Assembly: GCF_000513895.2 (NCBI RefSeq)
Contig: NZ_CP165782.1
Location: forward strand, 1 to 64,000
Length of the DNA: 64,000 nt
Source of the DNA: Ensifer sp. WSM1721
GTDB taxonomy: Bacteria; Pseudomonadota; Alphaproteobacteria; Rhizobiales; Rhizobiaceae
Direction of reading: 5' to 3'
Positions 1-9,172 of this stretch are shown here, in pieces. The notes beneath the pieces are model-generated. The model was not told the DNA's origin and made no database searches. It was given only the letters and a program-made list of their open reading frames with translations. Each line of letters starts with the position of its first letter. Position 1 is the first letter of the stretch. A program made the translations under genes and the position numbers.

Positions 1-1446
1 ATGCGGCATGACGCACTTTTTGAGCGGGTAAGTGCGCGTTTGAAAGCCCAGGTCGGTCCGGATGTCTTCGCAAGCTGGTTTGGACGCCTCAAGCTCCATT
101 CTGTATCGAAGAGCGTCGTGCGCCTTTCTGTGCCGACGACCTTCCTCAAATCCTGGATCAACAACCGTTATCTCGATCTGATCACCACGCTCTTCCAGCA
201 GGAGGACGGCGAGATCCTGAAGGTGGAGATCCTCGTGCGCACCGCGACCCGCGGTCAGCGCCCGGCGGCCGCCCAGGAAGAGCCGCTGCCGGCGGCCGTC
301 GAAGCTCCGCCGGCGCCAACCCGCCGCGCGACGGCAGCGCAACCGATCGCAGCCGCCGCGGCGGCAACGCTGGCGACGGTCCAAAGGCCGGCGCAGGCGC
401 CGCTCTTCGGCTCGCCGCTCGACCAGCGCTACACTTTCGACAGCTTCGTCGAAGGCTCGTCGAACCGGGTGGCGCTCGCGGCAGCGCGCACGATCGCCGA
501 GGCCGGTGCCGGGGCGGTGCGGTTCAATCCGCTCTTCATCCATTCGAGCGTCGGCCTCGGCAAGACGCATCTCCTGCAGGCGATCGCGCTTGCGGCGCTT
601 CAGAGCGCGCGATCACCGCGTGTCGTCTATCTTACGGCAGAGTATTTCATGTGGCGCTTCGCAACCGCGATCCGCGACAATGACGCGCTGTCGCTCAAGG
701 AATCGCTGCGCAACATCGATCTGCTCGTCATCGACGACATGCAGTTCCTTCAGGGCAAGTCGATCCAGCACGAGTTCTGCCATCTGTTGAACATGCTGCT
801 TGACTCCGCCAAGCAGGTGGTCGTCGCCGCCGACCGGGCTCCCTGGGAGCTGGAATCGCTCGACAGCCGCGTTCGCTCGCGCCTCCAGGGCGGTGTGGCG
901 ATCGAGATGGAAGGGCCCGATTATGAAATGCGTCTCGAGATGCTGAAGCGCCGGCTCGAAGCGGCGCGCCAGGACGACGCTTCGCTCGAGATTCCGCAGG
1001 AGATCCTGTGCCATGTCGCCCGTAACGTCACGGCAAGCGGCCGCGAGTTGGAGGGCGCCTTCAATCAGCTTCTCTTCCGCCGCTCCTTCGAACCGCAGCT
1101 CTCGATCGAACGGGTCGACGAACTGCTCGGCCATCTCGTCAATGCCGGCGAGCCGCGCCGCGTCCGCATCGAGGACATTCAGCGCGTCGTCGCCAAGCAT
1201 TACAACGTCTCGCGCCAGGAACTGGTCTCGAACCGGCGCACCCGCGTTATCGTCAAGCCGCGCCAGATCGCCATGTATCTGTCGAAGACGCTGACGCCGC
1301 GCTCCTTCCCGGAGATTGGCCGCCGCTTCGGCGGCCGCGATCACACGACCGTGCTCCACGCAGTGCGCAAGATCGAGGAGCTGATCGCCGGCGACACGAA
1401 GCTCAGTCACGAAATCGAGCTCCTGAAGCGTCTGATCAACGAGTAG
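1..1446 (+). CDS. dnaA: Chromosomal replication initiator DnaA
   Basis: DnaA is the AAA+ ATPase that binds DnaA boxes at the origin and opens the duplex. The 481 visible residues hold the N-terminal DnaB-interaction domain (about 1-80), an Ala/Pro-rich linker (about 85-135), the AAA+ core with Walker A GLGKTH at 185-190 and Walker B with Asp245-Asp246, and the C-terminal DNA-binding domain with the signature [12 protein letters not shown] near 444-455. The window begins exactly at an ATG. Rhizobial DnaA proteins often have a few more residues before this Met, so the true start may lie upstream. A terminator follows the stop codon. Confidence 0.97.
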   Translation: MRHDALFERVSARLKAQVGPDVFASWFGRLKLHSVSKSVVRLSVPTTFLKSWINNRYLDLITTLFQQEDGEILKVEILVRTATRGQRPAAAQEEPLPAAVEAPPAPTRRATAAQPIAAAAAATLATVQRPAQAPLFGSPLDQRYTFDSFVEGSSNRVALAAARTIAEAGAGAVRFNPLFIHSSVGLGKTHLLQAIALAALQSARSPRVVYLTAEYFMWRFATAIRDNDALSLKESLRNIDLLVIDDMQFLQGKSIQHEFCHLLNMLLDSAKQVVVAADRAPWELESLDSRVRSRLQGGVAIEMEGPDYEMRLEMLKRRLEAARQDDASLEIPQEILCHVARNVTASGRELEGAFNQLLFRRSFEPQLSIERVDELLGHLVNAGEPRRVRIEDIQRVVAKHYNVSRQELVSNRRTRVIVKPRQIAMYLSKTLTPRSFPEIGRRFGGRDHTTVLHAVRKIEELIAGDTKLSHEIELLKRLINE

Positions 1447-1477
1447 CGTGATCGCAAGGTAAGCAGAAGCTTACGAA

Positions 1478-1501
1478 GGCTCGGCTCCGCCGGGCCTTTT
1501 T
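1478..1501 (+). terminator. Intrinsic terminator of dnaA
   Basis: A 7-bp stem (GGCTCGG with CCGGGCC, one G-T pair) and a CTCCG loop are followed by TTTTT. It lies about 30 bp after the dnaA stop codon and points in the same direction. Confidence 0.8.
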
Positions 1502-1603
1502 GTTGCGCATGTGCTTGCGCGCGGTGCAAGCTCGGCGTGGAGAGGCTCGCCACCCCGCCGAATATTCAGACGAAGCGCGTCCAAGCATTTTTTTCGCCTC
1601 GCT

Positions 1604-1630
1604 TGTCGGCTATCACTTGCTCCAATCGTC
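1604..1630 (+). promoter_or_regulatory. Putative ECF42-type promoter of the YCII-sigma operon
   Basis: TGTCGG (1604-1609), 17 bp, then CGTC (1627-1630), about 25 bp before the YCII start codon. The ECF42 group is reported to use a TGTCGA-like -35 and a CGA/TC -10, so this differs at one -35 base. The same motif with the same spacing recurs at 3316-3342. Function is inferred. Confidence 0.6.
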
Positions 1631-1655
1631 TTCAGATCAGAGCGGAGAGTTCCCA

Positions 1656-2030
1656 ATGCTTTATGCGGTGCTTTGCTACAATGATGAAAGCGTCACCAGT
1701 GCCTGGAGTAAGGAGGAGGACGACAGGGTCATGCGTGATCTTACCGCCGTCCAACGCAAGTATGTCGAAGCCGGCAAGCTCGGTCCGGTGGCGCGCCTCC
1801 TGCCGACGACCGCGGCGACGACACTGCGGCACGGCACCGGCGAGACGATCGTGATCGACGGCCCCTTCGCCGAAACCAAGGAGCAATTGCTCGGCTTTTA
1901 CCTGATCGACTGCGGCTCGCTCGACGAGGCGCTCGACTTCGCCCGCGAGCTGAGCACCGCCAATCCGAGCTCCGGCTCCTACGAGATCCGCCCGCTTGCT
2001 CTCTACAAACCCGGTGAGTTTCCCTCATGA
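1656..2030 (+). CDS. YCII/DGPF-domain protein associated with an ECF42 sigma factor
   Basis: A 124-residue protein of the YCII-related (DGPF) family. It carries the hallmark DGPF sequence (IDGPFAETKEQ) in its middle and a conserved YAVLCY-like N-terminus. The biochemical role is unknown; genes of this family are the characteristic neighbours of ECF42 sigma factors. The ATG at 1656 is preferred over an in-frame upstream start because GGAGAG sits 6 bp before it and the upstream stretch is not family-like. The gene overlaps the sigma gene by 4 bp (ATGA), so translation is probably coupled, and it lies just behind a putative ECF42 promoter. Confidence 0.88.
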   Translation: MLYAVLCYNDESVTSAWSKEEDDRVMRDLTAVQRKYVEAGKLGPVARLLPTTAATTLRHGTGETIVIDGPFAETKEQLLGFYLIDCGSLDEALDFARELSTANPSSGSYEIRPLALYKPGEFPS

Positions 2031-3301
2031 CCGACACAGCCTGGATCGATCTCGCCCTGGTGTCCGCGCGGCCGCAGGCAATGGGCGCGCTCCTGCGCTA
2101 TTTCCGCAATCTCGACCAGGCGGAGGAAGCTTTCCAGGAGGCCTGTATCCGGGCATTGAAGACTTGGCCGCGCACCGGCCCGCCGCGCGATGCGGCTGCC
2201 TGGTTGATCTTCGTCGGTCGCAACAGCGGCATCGACCAAGTCCGGCGCCAATCGCGCGAGACGGCATTGCCGCCGGAGGACCTGCTCTCGGATCTCGAAG
2301 ACAGGGAAGCAGAGCTCGCCGAGCGCCTGGACGGGTCGCATTATCGCGACGACATCCTGCGGCTGCTCTTCGTCTGCAGCAATCCGGCTTTGCCGGCAAC
2401 TCAGCAGATCGCTCTCGCGCTCCGGATCGTTTCCGGCCTTTCCGTGAAGCAGATCGCCCGCGCTTTCCTTGTCAGCGAGGCAGCGATGGAGCAGCGCATC
2501 ACCCGCGCCAAGGCGCGGGTCGCCGCCGCCGGGATTCCGTTCGAGACGCCCGATGCCGCCGATCGCGCAGAGCGGCTCGCGGCCGTCGCGACCATGATCT
2601 ATCTCGTCTTCAATGAGGGCTATTCGGCGATGAACGGGCCGGAGGGCGTCTCCGCCGATCTTTGCGACGAGGCGATCCGGCTCTCCCGGCTGCTCCTGCG
2701 GCTGTTCCCGGCGGAGCCCGAGATCATGGGCCTGACGGCGCTGCTTCTCCTCCAGCATTCGCGCGCCCGAGCCCGCTTCGACGCCGACGGCGCCATCGTC
2801 CTGCTTGAGGATCAGGACCGGCGATTGTGGAACCGGCCGATGATCACCGAGGCGCTGGCGATGATCGACAAGGCGATGCGTCATCGCCGCCCCGGTCCCT
2901 ATCAGATTCAGGCCGCGATCGCGGCGTTGCACGCGCGCGCTAAGACCCCGGCAGAGACGGACTGGGAGGAGATCGACCTGCTCTACCGGGCGCTCGAGCG
3001 CCTCCAGCCGTCGCCCGTCGTCACGCTCAATCGCGCCGTCGCCGTATCGAAGCGCGAGGGGCCGCAAGCCGCGCTGGCGCTCGTCGAGTCGCTTGGCGAC
3101 AGGCTCTCCGGTTATTTCTACTATCACGGCCTGCGTGGCGCATTGCTTAAGCAGGTGGGGCGCAGAAGCGAAGCGCGCGTCGCCTTCGACCGGGCAATCG
3201 CCTTGGCGACCAATGCGGCGGAGGCCGCCTATATCCGGATGCAGCTCGATCGTCTGGATGGCGAGGCGGCTCCGGCGGTTGTCGCAGAAGAAAAACGATA
3301 A
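2027..3301 (+). CDS. ECF42-type RNA polymerase sigma factor with C-terminal TPR-like extension
   Basis: A 424-residue sigma-70 family protein of the COG4941/DUF6596 type. Region 2 lies in about residues 10-85 (RYFRNLDQAEEAFQEACIRA and VGRNSGIDQVRR), and region 4 at about 105-165 contains the helix-turn-helix (SVKQIARAFLVSEAAMEQRI). The rest (about 175-415) is a long helical extension resembling TPRs, far longer than in ordinary ECF sigma factors (about 190 residues). In the ECF42 group this extension is required for activity. No anti-sigma gene is adjacent, which is normal for this group. The gene is the second in the operon after the YCII gene. The inducing signal cannot be read from the sequence. 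Confidence 0.9.
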   Translation: MTDTAWIDLALVSARPQAMGALLRYFRNLDQAEEAFQEACIRALKTWPRTGPPRDAAAWLIFVGRNSGIDQVRRQSRETALPPEDLLSDLEDREAELAERLDGSHYRDDILRLLFVCSNPALPATQQIALALRIVSGLSVKQIARAFLVSEAAMEQRITRAKARVAAAGIPFETPDAADRAERLAAVATMIYLVFNEGYSAMNGPEGVSADLCDEAIRLSRLLLRLFPAEPEIMGLTALLLLQHSRARARFDADGAIVLLEDQDRRLWNRPMITEALAMIDKAMRHRRPGPYQIQAAIAALHARAKTPAETDWEEIDLLYRALERLQPSPVVTLNRAVAVSKREGPQAALALVESLGDRLSGYFYYHGLRGALLKQVGRRSEARVAFDRAIALATNAAEAAYIRMQLDRLDGEAAPAVVAEEKR

Positions 3302-3315
3302 AAACTTCCGGCGGC

Positions 3316-3342
3316 TGTCGGCAACCGGCCCCCTCCTTCGTC
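3316..3342 (+). promoter_or_regulatory. Second putative ECF42-type promoter, before the SRPBCC gene
   Basis: TGTCGG (3316-3321), 17 bp, CGTC (3339-3342), ending 33 bp before the next start codon. Both boxes and the spacing are identical to the element at 1604-1630, while the spacer sequence is unrelated. This argues for two independent binding sites for the same sigma factor rather than a duplicated segment. Confidence 0.6.
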
Positions 3343-3375
3343 CTTGGATCAAAACCAATATGGAGGAATTCGAAA

Positions 3376-3858
3376 ATGACTGCAGCGACTGACACCAAAC
3401 CCGCCGGCGAACGCGAACTGGTCCTGACCCGCCTGATCGATGCACCGCGCGAAAAGGTCTATCGCGCCTTTACCGATCCGGAACTTCTGAAGCAATGGTT
3501 CGCGCCCTTGCCGTGGACCATCACGGAAGCGGAGCTCGATGTCAGGCCGGGCGGCACCAACCGCTTTGTCATGCGCTCTCCGGATGGTGAGCTCTACCCC
3601 AACCAGGGCGTCTATCTTGAGGTCGTGCCGAACGAGAAGATCGTCGTCACCGACGCCTATACGGGGGCCTGGAAGCCCTCCGAGAAGCCATTCATGACGG
3701 CCGTCATGACCTTCGAGGATGAGGGCGGCAAGACCCGCTACACCGCCCGCGCCCTGCACTGGAGCGTCGAGGACCGGGAAGCGCATGAGAAAATGGGATT
3801 CCATGAGGGCTGGGGCCAATGCGCCGATCAGCTTGCGGCGCTTGTCGCAAAACTCTGA
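3376..3858 (+). CDS. SRPBCC (AHSA1-like) domain protein
   Basis: A 160-residue protein with the START/SRPBCC fold of the AHSA1/YndB family. The first strand is followed by IDAPREKVYRAFTDPELLKQWF, and the C-terminal helix contains HEGWGQCADQLAALV, as in many predicted small-ligand-binding SRPBCC proteins. Such genes are frequent in ECF42 and ECF41 neighbourhoods, but the ligand is unknown. GGAGG at 3362-3366 supports the ATG at 3376. The gene follows a putative ECF42 promoter and is 14 bp from the next gene, so the pair is probably one transcript. Confidence 0.88.
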   Translation: MTAATDTKPAGERELVLTRLIDAPREKVYRAFTDPELLKQWFAPLPWTITEAELDVRPGGTNRFVMRSPDGELYPNQGVYLEVVPNEKIVVTDAYTGAWKPSEKPFMTAVMTFEDEGGKTRYTARALHWSVEDREAHEKMGFHEGWGQCADQLAALVAKL

Positions 3859-3872
3859 GAGGAGGGTGGATC

Positions 3873-4739
3873 ATGTCCGGTACCGAAAGCAGGACTGCAG
3901 CCGTGGCAGAGATCAAGGCGGTAATCGAAGATTGGGCTGAAGCCATTCGCCGGAAGGATGCTTCTCGTGTCCTCGCCCATGGCACGGAGAATTCGGTCAT
4001 CTTTTCGCTTGCGCCGCCCCTGAAGGCTTCGGACTCGGATCCCGATGGCCTTGAGCAGTGGTTCTCGACGTGGAAGGGGCAGCTCGGCTTCACGTTTCAG
4101 GACCTCGATATATCCGCAAGCGGCGACGTCGCTTTCATGACGGCATTGGCGCATCTGTCCGGCGAGAAGCACGACGGGCAGAAGCCGGCACTCTGGTACC
4201 GTCTGACCTTGGGCTTGAAGCGCACCGACAGGGGATGGAAGATCGCCCATCAGCACGAATCCGTCCCCTTCTATATGGATGGAAGCGTCAAGGCGGCCGT
4301 CGATCTCGACCCGAAGTCCGAAGTCGACTGGCAGGCGCCCTCGCATCCGCCGATGGCCGGCGTCGTCGCCTATCTCAACGTGCAGGACGCGAATGCCACC
4401 GCGGAATTCTACCGCCGCGCCTTCGGTGCCAAGGAGGAGGACCGCAAATATGCCGAGGACGGAAAGCGGCTCATCCATTGCCATCTGACAATCAATGGCG
4501 GCGCGCTGATGCTCAACGACCCCTTCCCGGAATTCGGCTATCCTTGGAAGCCGCCGGAAGGCTTTGTGCTGCACCTCATTGTCGACGATGCCGACTTCTG
4601 GTGGAAGCGCGCGGTGGAGGCGGGGGCGCAAGTGACGATGCCGCTCGAAATCGCCTTCTGGGGCGACTATTACGGCCAGCTCCGAGATCCCTTCGGTGTC
4701 ACCTGGGGGATCGTCGCGCCGGTGAAGAAGAACGATTGA
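3873..4739 (+). CDS. SnoaL-like / glyoxalase (VOC) two-domain fusion protein
   Basis: A 288-residue protein with two recognisable halves. Residues about 8-130 resemble a SnoaL/NTF2-like domain of the calcium/calmodulin kinase II association type (EIKAVIEDWAEAIRRKD, then GWKIAHQHESVPF). Residues about 155-285 resemble a PhnB-like VOC/glyoxalase domain (VAYLNVQDANATAEFYRRAF, then QLRDPFGVTWGI). The ATG at 3873 is chosen for the strong GAGGAGGGTGG before it; an earlier in-frame ATG lies inside the SRPBCC gene. The substrate is unknown. Its place behind the SRPBCC gene makes it a predicted output gene of the ECF42 circuit. Confidence 0.85.
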   Translation: MSGTESRTAAVAEIKAVIEDWAEAIRRKDASRVLAHGTENSVIFSLAPPLKASDSDPDGLEQWFSTWKGQLGFTFQDLDISASGDVAFMTALAHLSGEKHDGQKPALWYRLTLGLKRTDRGWKIAHQHESVPFYMDGSVKAAVDLDPKSEVDWQAPSHPPMAGVVAYLNVQDANATAEFYRRAFGAKEEDRKYAEDGKRLIHCHLTINGGALMLNDPFPEFGYPWKPPEGFVLHLIVDDADFWWKRAVEAGAQVTMPLEIAFWGDYYGQLRDPFGVTWGIVAPVKKND

Positions 4740-4749
4740 AGAAGAGATC

Positions 4750-5937
4750 TCAGCAGGCGAGGTCAGCCACCACCGCGTCGAGGATCAGCATGCCGGCGGG
4801 CGTGCAGCGCAGCCGCGAATTGCCGATGCGTTCGACGAAGCCATGCTCGATCAGGAACTCTTCCCGGGCGGGATCGGGATCGCGGCCCGACAGGCTCTGC
4901 CAGCGGGCCAGGTCCACGCCCTCCCGAAGCCTGAGGCCCATCAGCAAGAGCTCGTCGGCTTGCGCCTCGAGATCGAGCAATTCCCGCTCGACGGTGCCGT
5001 CGCCGCGCTCCTCGACGAGACTGAGCCATGTCTCGGGATTGCGTTCCGTTGCAGTCGCGACCTTGGAGCCGCCGACCGTGAGCCGCCCATGCGCGCCGGG
5101 TCCGATTCCCGCATAATCGCCATAGCGCCAATAGGTGAGATTGTGCCGGCTTTCGGCCCCGGGCCGCGCGTGGTTCGAGACCTCGTAGGCCGGCATGCCG
5201 ATCGCAGTGGTGATCTCCTGCGTCGCCTCATAGAGCAGAGCCGACTGCTCGCCGTCCGGCACGACCAGCTTGCCGGCCTTGTGCAGCCCGTAGAAGGGCG
5301 TGCCTTCCTCGATGGTGAGCTGGTAGAGCGACAGATGGTCGACGGCGTAGGAAACCGCTTCTTTCAGCTCTCGCTCCCAGTCTTCCACAGTCTGCTTCGG
5401 CCGAGCATAGATCAGGTCGAAAGACATGCGAGGAAAAATCTCGCGCGCCAGGCGCACGGCTTTCAGGGCATCCTCGACATTGTGCAGTCGGCCGAGGAAT
5501 TTGAGGTCGCGGTCGTTCAGCGCTTGGACACCGAGCGAGACGCGATTGACGCCGGCCGCCCGATAGCCGCGGAAGCGCGTCGCCTCCACGCTCGACGGGT
5601 TGGCCTCCATGGTGATCTCGATAGCGTCCGGCACATGCCAATGGCGAGCAATCCCGTCGAGGATCGCTTCCACCGTCTGTGGCTCCATTAGCGACGGCGT
5701 GCCGCCGCCCATGAATATGCTGGTCACGGTCCTCTGGCCGGAAAGCGCGCGCACAGCGGCCATCTCTTTCAGGAACGCGGCGACGAAGCGCGGCTGGTCC
5801 ACCGGCTGGTGGCGGACATGGCTGTTGAAGTCGCAATAGGGGCATTTCGCCGCGCAGAACGGCCAATGCACATAGACGCCGAAGCCGGGATCCATGCCGT
5901 CACCGATCACCGAAAGCGGGGCCATCTGCAAAATCAT
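4750..5937 (-). CDS. hemW: Radical SAM coproporphyrinogen III oxidase-like protein HemW
   Basis: A 395-residue radical-SAM protein of the HemN/HemW family. The [4Fe-4S] cluster motif CxxxCxxC is Cys28, Cys32 and Cys35 (CAAKCPYC), preceded by VYVHWPF, and GGGTPS marks the SAM-binding region. The length and the single cluster motif fit HemW, a heme chaperone, rather than the longer oxygen-independent oxidase HemN. Many rhizobial annotations still call it hemN. It lies 7 bp downstream of rdgB on the same strand and is probably co-transcribed. Starts at the Met residues 6 or 15 are also possible. Confidence 0.92.
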   Translation of the reverse strand: MILQMAPLSVIGDGMDPGFGVYVHWPFCAAKCPYCDFNSHVRHQPVDQPRFVAAFLKEMAAVRALSGQRTVTSIFMGGGTPSLMEPQTVEAILDGIARHWHVPDAIEITMEANPSSVEATRFRGYRAAGVNRVSLGVQALNDRDLKFLGRLHNVEDALKAVRLAREIFPRMSFDLIYARPKQTVEDWERELKEAVSYAVDHLSLYQLTIEEGTPFYGLHKAGKLVVPDGEQSALLYEATQEITTAIGMPAYEVSNHARPGAESRHNLTYWRYGDYAGIGPGAHGRLTVGGSKVATATERNPETWLSLVEERGDGTVERELLDLEAQADELLLMGLRLREGVDLARWQSLSGRDPDPAREEFLIEHGFVERIGNSRLRCTPAGMLILDAVVADLAC

Positions 5938-5944
5938 CGTTTTC

Positions 5945-6589
5945 TCACGCGCCGAGGCAGGTCTCGGCGAACAGCTTGAAGGCGCGAGCGCGATGCGAGA
6001 GCGCTTTCGCGTCGCCCGGCTTCCAACCGTGCTTCTCTTCCGCGCTCATTTCACCGAATGTGGTCTCATAGCCCTTGGGCTGGAAGACCGGATCATAGCC
6101 GAAACCGCTCGTTCCGCGCGGCGGCCAGACCACCTCGCCTTCGACCTCGCCGCGAAAAAGCTCCACATGGCCGTCCGGCCAGGCGAGGCAGAGCACGGAA
6201 ACGAAGCGCGCGGCGCGGCTTCCGGGCGTTGTGGCTCCCTTCTCGCGCAATGCCTTCTCGACCTTCTCCATCGCCATGGCGAAGTCGCGGCTGCCGTCCT
6301 CGCGCTCGGCCCAATTGGCCGTGTAGACGCCGGGAGCGCCATCGAGCGCGTCGACGGCAAGACCGGAGTCATCCGATAGCGCCGGCAGGCCGGAGGCCCT
6401 CGCCGAGGCGAGGGCCTTGATCCTGGCGTTTTCCTCGAAGGTCGTACCGGTCTCGTCCGGCTCGACAAAGTTGAGGTCGGCCGCCGACCTTGCCTCGAAG
6501 CCGAGCGGGCCGATGAGATCGCGGATCTCCCGGATCTTGCCGGCATTGTGGCTCGCGACTACGAGCGTCTTATCAACCAGTTTGCGCAT
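5945..6589 (-). CDS. rdgB: Non-canonical purine NTP pyrophosphatase (RdgB/HAM1)
   Basis: A house-cleaning enzyme hydrolysing ITP, dITP and XTP to monophosphates and PPi. The 214 residues show the N-terminal nucleotide-binding motif [13 protein letters not shown], the conserved [18 protein letters not shown] segment with acidic metal ligands, and the family signature [12 protein letters not shown]. Length is typical. It lies between a VOC-protein gene and hemW in a minus-strand run downstream of rph. Confidence 0.95.
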   Translation of the reverse strand: MRKLVDKTLVVASHNAGKIREIRDLIGPLGFEARSAADLNFVEPDETGTTFEENARIKALASARASGLPALSDDSGLAVDALDGAPGVYTANWAEREDGSRDFAMAMEKVEKALREKGATTPGSRAARFVSVLCLAWPDGHVELFRGEVEGEVVWPPRGTSGFGYDPVFQPKGYETTFGEMSAEEKHGWKPGDAKALSHRARAFKLFAETCLGA

Positions 6590-6614
6590 CCTGTTCCGTT
6601 CCGTTCAAGCGCAT

Positions 6615-7046
6615 TCAGTCTTTGGCCCAGAGGCCTGGTTCCGCGCATTCGAGGCTGTTCCCGGCCGGATCGCGGAAATAGAAGGAGCGGGCGCCGTTCG
6701 GCCAGCGGATATCCGCCTCGATCGAAATGCCGGCGCCCTCCAGTTTCTCCTTCCAGCCGTCGAGCGCCTCCGCCGCGACGCGGAAGCACATGTGCCCGTT
6801 GCCCTTCGTGCCGTGCGGCGGCACGGGAAGGGCACCGGCCGGCGGCGGCTTTACCGTTTCGTTGGGGTTGAAGATCAGAAGCACGCCCTCGCCGCAGCGA
6901 AAGAAGACATGCCGGTTGCCCGCGCGCGTGATCCGCTCCAGACCGAGCACGCCACCATAGAAAGCCTCGGCACCGTCGAGATCGTCCGCGTAAAGCGCGG
7001 TTTCCAGAATGCCTTCGAATGCCGGGGCCAAGTCCGCTCCTTTCAT
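6615..7046 (-). CDS. VOC (glyoxalase/dioxygenase) superfamily protein
   Basis: A 143-residue two-module VOC protein. It has ETALYADDLDGAEAFYGGVLGL at the start of the first beta-alpha unit and FYFRDPAGNSLE near the C-terminus, which supplies the usual final Glu metal ligand. The substrate is unknown; similarity to glyoxalase I, fosfomycin-resistance proteins and dioxygenases is at fold level only. The gene lies between rdgB and rph on the same strand (25 bp and 33 bp gaps), so it is probably in their operon. Confidence 0.88.
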   Translation of the reverse strand: MKGADLAPAFEGILETALYADDLDGAEAFYGGVLGLERITRAGNRHVFFRCGEGVLLIFNPNETVKPPPAGALPVPPHGTKGNGHMCFRVAAEALDGWKEKLEGAGISIEADIRWPNGARSFYFRDPAGNSLECAEPGLWAKD

Positions 7047-7079
7047 GCGCGCGCGTCTGTGCGGGAACCCCGCGCAAAC

Positions 7080-7799
7080 TCAACCGGCGATCGCCTGCCT
7101 CTGCAGCTCGATCAGCTCGGCGATGCCGTTCTTTGCAAGCTGCATCAGGTTTGCGAATTCTTCCTCTGTGAAGGGCTGGCCTTCTGCCGTTCCCTGGATT
7201 TCCACCAGCCCGCCGCTGCCGGTCATGACGAAATTGGCATCGGTTTCGGCAGCCGAGTCCTCGAGATAATCGAGATCGAGCACCGGCTGACTGGCGAAGA
7301 TGCCGCAGGAAACAGCGGCGACATGATCCTTCAGCACCCGCTCCACCTTGATCATGTTGCGCGCCTCCATCCATTTCAGGCAGTCGTGGAGGGCAACCCA
7401 GGCGCCGGTAATCGAGGCGGTGCGGGTGCCGCCGTCCGCCTGGAGCACGTCGCAGTCGATCGAAATCTGGCGCTCGCCGAGCGCCGGCAGATCGACGACG
7501 GCGCGCAACGACCGTCCGATCAGCCGTTGGATCTCCTGCGTGCGGCCGCTCTGCTTGCCGGCCGCCGCCTCGCGCTTCATGCGCTCGCCGGTTGCGCGCG
7601 GCAGCATGCCGTATTCTGCGGTGATCCATCCCTTGCCGCCGTTGCGCAGCCAGGCGGGAACCTTCTCTTCGAGGCTTGCCGTGCAGAGCACATGCGTGTC
7701 GCCGAAGCGCACGAGGCAAGAGCCCTCCGCGTGCTTGGAGAAATTGCGCTCGAAGGACACCTTGCGCATTTGGTCGGTTTTTCTGCCGGATGGCCGCAT
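7080..7799 (-). CDS. rph: Ribonuclease PH
   Basis: A phosphorolytic 3'-5' exoribonuclease that trims tRNA 3' ends. The 239 residues begin [12 protein letters not shown] and contain the family motifs [39 protein letters not shown] and the active-site region [22 protein letters not shown] codon 6 bp upstream could extend it by two residues, but the ATG at 7799 lies at correct spacing behind AGGAG and gives the usual length. Transcribed divergently from hrcA. Confidence 0.96.
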   Translation of the reverse strand: MRPSGRKTDQMRKVSFERNFSKHAEGSCLVRFGDTHVLCTASLEEKVPAWLRNGGKGWITAEYGMLPRATGERMKREAAAGKQSGRTQEIQRLIGRSLRAVVDLPALGERQISIDCDVLQADGGTRTASITGAWVALHDCLKWMEARNMIKVERVLKDHVAAVSCGIFASQPVLDLDYLEDSAAETDANFVMTGSGGLVEIQGTAEGQPFTEEEFANLMQLAKNGIAELIELQRQAIAG

Positions 7800-7905
7800 C
7801 TTCAACTCCTATCGTCTCTGCTGAGCCTTCTAGAGCCTTTCCCGGCGAAATGGAAACAATTCTGTTGGCTCAAACGGATATCAGGGCGGGGAGGGTTTTT
7901 CCCTT

Positions 7906-7934
7906 TTGCCATAGCCGGTGCGGATTACTATATT
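7906..7934 (+). promoter_or_regulatory. Putative housekeeping promoter of hrcA
   Basis: TTGCCA (7906-7911) and TATATT (7929-7934) are separated by 17 bp and lie 36 bp before the hrcA start. The fit to a sigma-70 promoter is good. I found no CIRCE inverted repeat (TTAGCACTC-N9-GAGTGCTAA) in the hrcA-rph intergenic region. Confidence 0.5.
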
Positions 7935-7969
7935 CTGCGGCATAGGAATGGTCGTTCGCATGGAGTGAC

Positions 7970-9049
7970 ATGGTACTGCGCAACCCGGAAACCAAGGGCA
8001 TCGCATCGACGCTGGACGAGCGCTCCGGCGAGATCTTCCGCCGCATCGTCGAGAGCTACCTGGAAAGCGGCGAGCCGCTCGGCTCGCGCAATCTCTCGCG
8101 GCTCCTGCCGATGTCGCTGTCGCCCGCTTCCGTGCGCAACGTGATGAGCGATCTCGAGGATCTGGGCCTCATCTATTCGCCCCATGTCAGTGCCGGCCGA
8201 CTTCCGACGCAGATGGGCCTGCGCTTCTTCGTCGATGCTTTCATGCAGGTAGGCAACCTCTCCGCCGAGGAGCGTGCCTCGATCGAGCGGCAGGTGCGCC
8301 CGGGAAATCGAAACCAGCCGGTCGAGAACCTTCTTGCGGAGGCGAGCCAGATGCTGTCCGGCATGTCGCGCGGCGCCGGTCTCGTCATCACCACCAAGAG
8401 CGATCCCGTCCTCAAGCACGTCGAGTTCATCCGCCTGGCGCCGACCAAGGCGCTCGCCGTCCTGGTCGGCGATCATGACCAGGTGGAGAACCGCATCATC
8501 GAGCTGCCCGCCGGGATCACCAGTGCACAGCTCACGGAAGCCGCCAATTTCGTCAACGCTCATCTTGCCGGGCAGACGATCGCCGAACTGCGCACGCAGT
8601 TGGAAAAGGTCAAGGAGACGGTCCGCGGCGAACTCGACGCCCTGTCCCAGGATCTGGTCGAGCGCGGGCTGGCGATCTGGTCCGGCAGTGAGGACGACGG
8701 CCAGCCGGCGCGGCTCATCGTGCGCGGTCGCGCCAATCTGCTCGAAGGATTGGAGGGGACCGAGGACATCGAGCGGCTGCGCATGTTGTTCGACGACCTT
8801 GAGAAGAAGGACAGCCTGATCGAACTCCTCAACCTTGCGGAGAGCGGCCCGGGTGTGCGTATCTTCATCGGCTCCGAAAACAAGCTGTTTTCGCTCTCCG
8901 GATCGTCGCTGATCGTCGCGCCCTATCGCGATGAGGACGACCGCATCGTCGGTGCCGTCGGTGTCATCGGCCCGACGCGGCTCAACTATTCCCGCATCGT
9001 TCCCATGGTGGATTACACCGCGCAGCTCATGTCACGTCTGTCGCGCTGA
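7970..9049 (+). CDS. hrcA: Heat-inducible transcription repressor HrcA
   Basis: HrcA represses groESL-type heat-shock operons by binding CIRCE elements. The 359-residue protein has the N-terminal winged helix ([26 protein letters not shown], then [27 protein letters not shown]) and the C-terminal GAF-like domain ending with [23 protein letters not shown]. No groE or dnaK genes lie in the window, so its targets are elsewhere. It is followed by grpE after a repeat-containing 248-bp spacer, the common alphaproteobacterial order. Confidence 0.97.
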   Translation: MVLRNPETKGIASTLDERSGEIFRRIVESYLESGEPLGSRNLSRLLPMSLSPASVRNVMSDLEDLGLIYSPHVSAGRLPTQMGLRFFVDAFMQVGNLSAEERASIERQVRPGNRNQPVENLLAEASQMLSGMSRGAGLVITTKSDPVLKHVEFIRLAPTKALAVLVGDHDQVENRIIELPAGITSAQLTEAANFVNAHLAGQTIAELRTQLEKVKETVRGELDALSQDLVERGLAIWSGSEDDGQPARLIVRGRANLLEGLEGTEDIERLRMLFDDLEKKDSLIELLNLAESGPGVRIFIGSENKLFSLSGSSLIVAPYRDEDDRIVGAVGVIGPTRLNYSRIVPMVDYTAQLMSRLSR

Positions 9050-9098
9050 TGCATGTCGCCCAAAAGTGTGGAGCGGTTTTGGGATGACGACACGCATG
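9050..9098 (+). repeat. Palindromic repeat, family 3 (copy 1)
   Basis: An imperfect inverted repeat with ATGCATGTCGCCCAAAAGTG and GGTTTTGGGATGACGACACG arms, directly after the hrcA stop. Related copies lie near 57783-57860, 58838-58915 and 62531-62600, with a fragment near 41358-41385. In each case it sits between genes. Confidence 0.7.
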
Positions 9099-9172
9099 GA
9101 ATTTACTTAGGTAGCGCGGCCGGCCGTTTTCCTCGCTTCAGACAATCCTTTCGGCCGATGGACGGAAGGACC

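Noticed and set aside
2003..3445. A 480-codon minus-strand frame across the sigma-factor gene
   Set aside because: Antisense shadow of the sigma gene; no family features, no ribosome-binding site, and it runs across the putative promoter at 3316-3342.
7806..7969. Searched for a CIRCE element controlling hrcA
   Set aside because: No TTAGCACTC-N9-GAGTGCTAA-like inverted repeat is present; only a housekeeping-type promoter was found.
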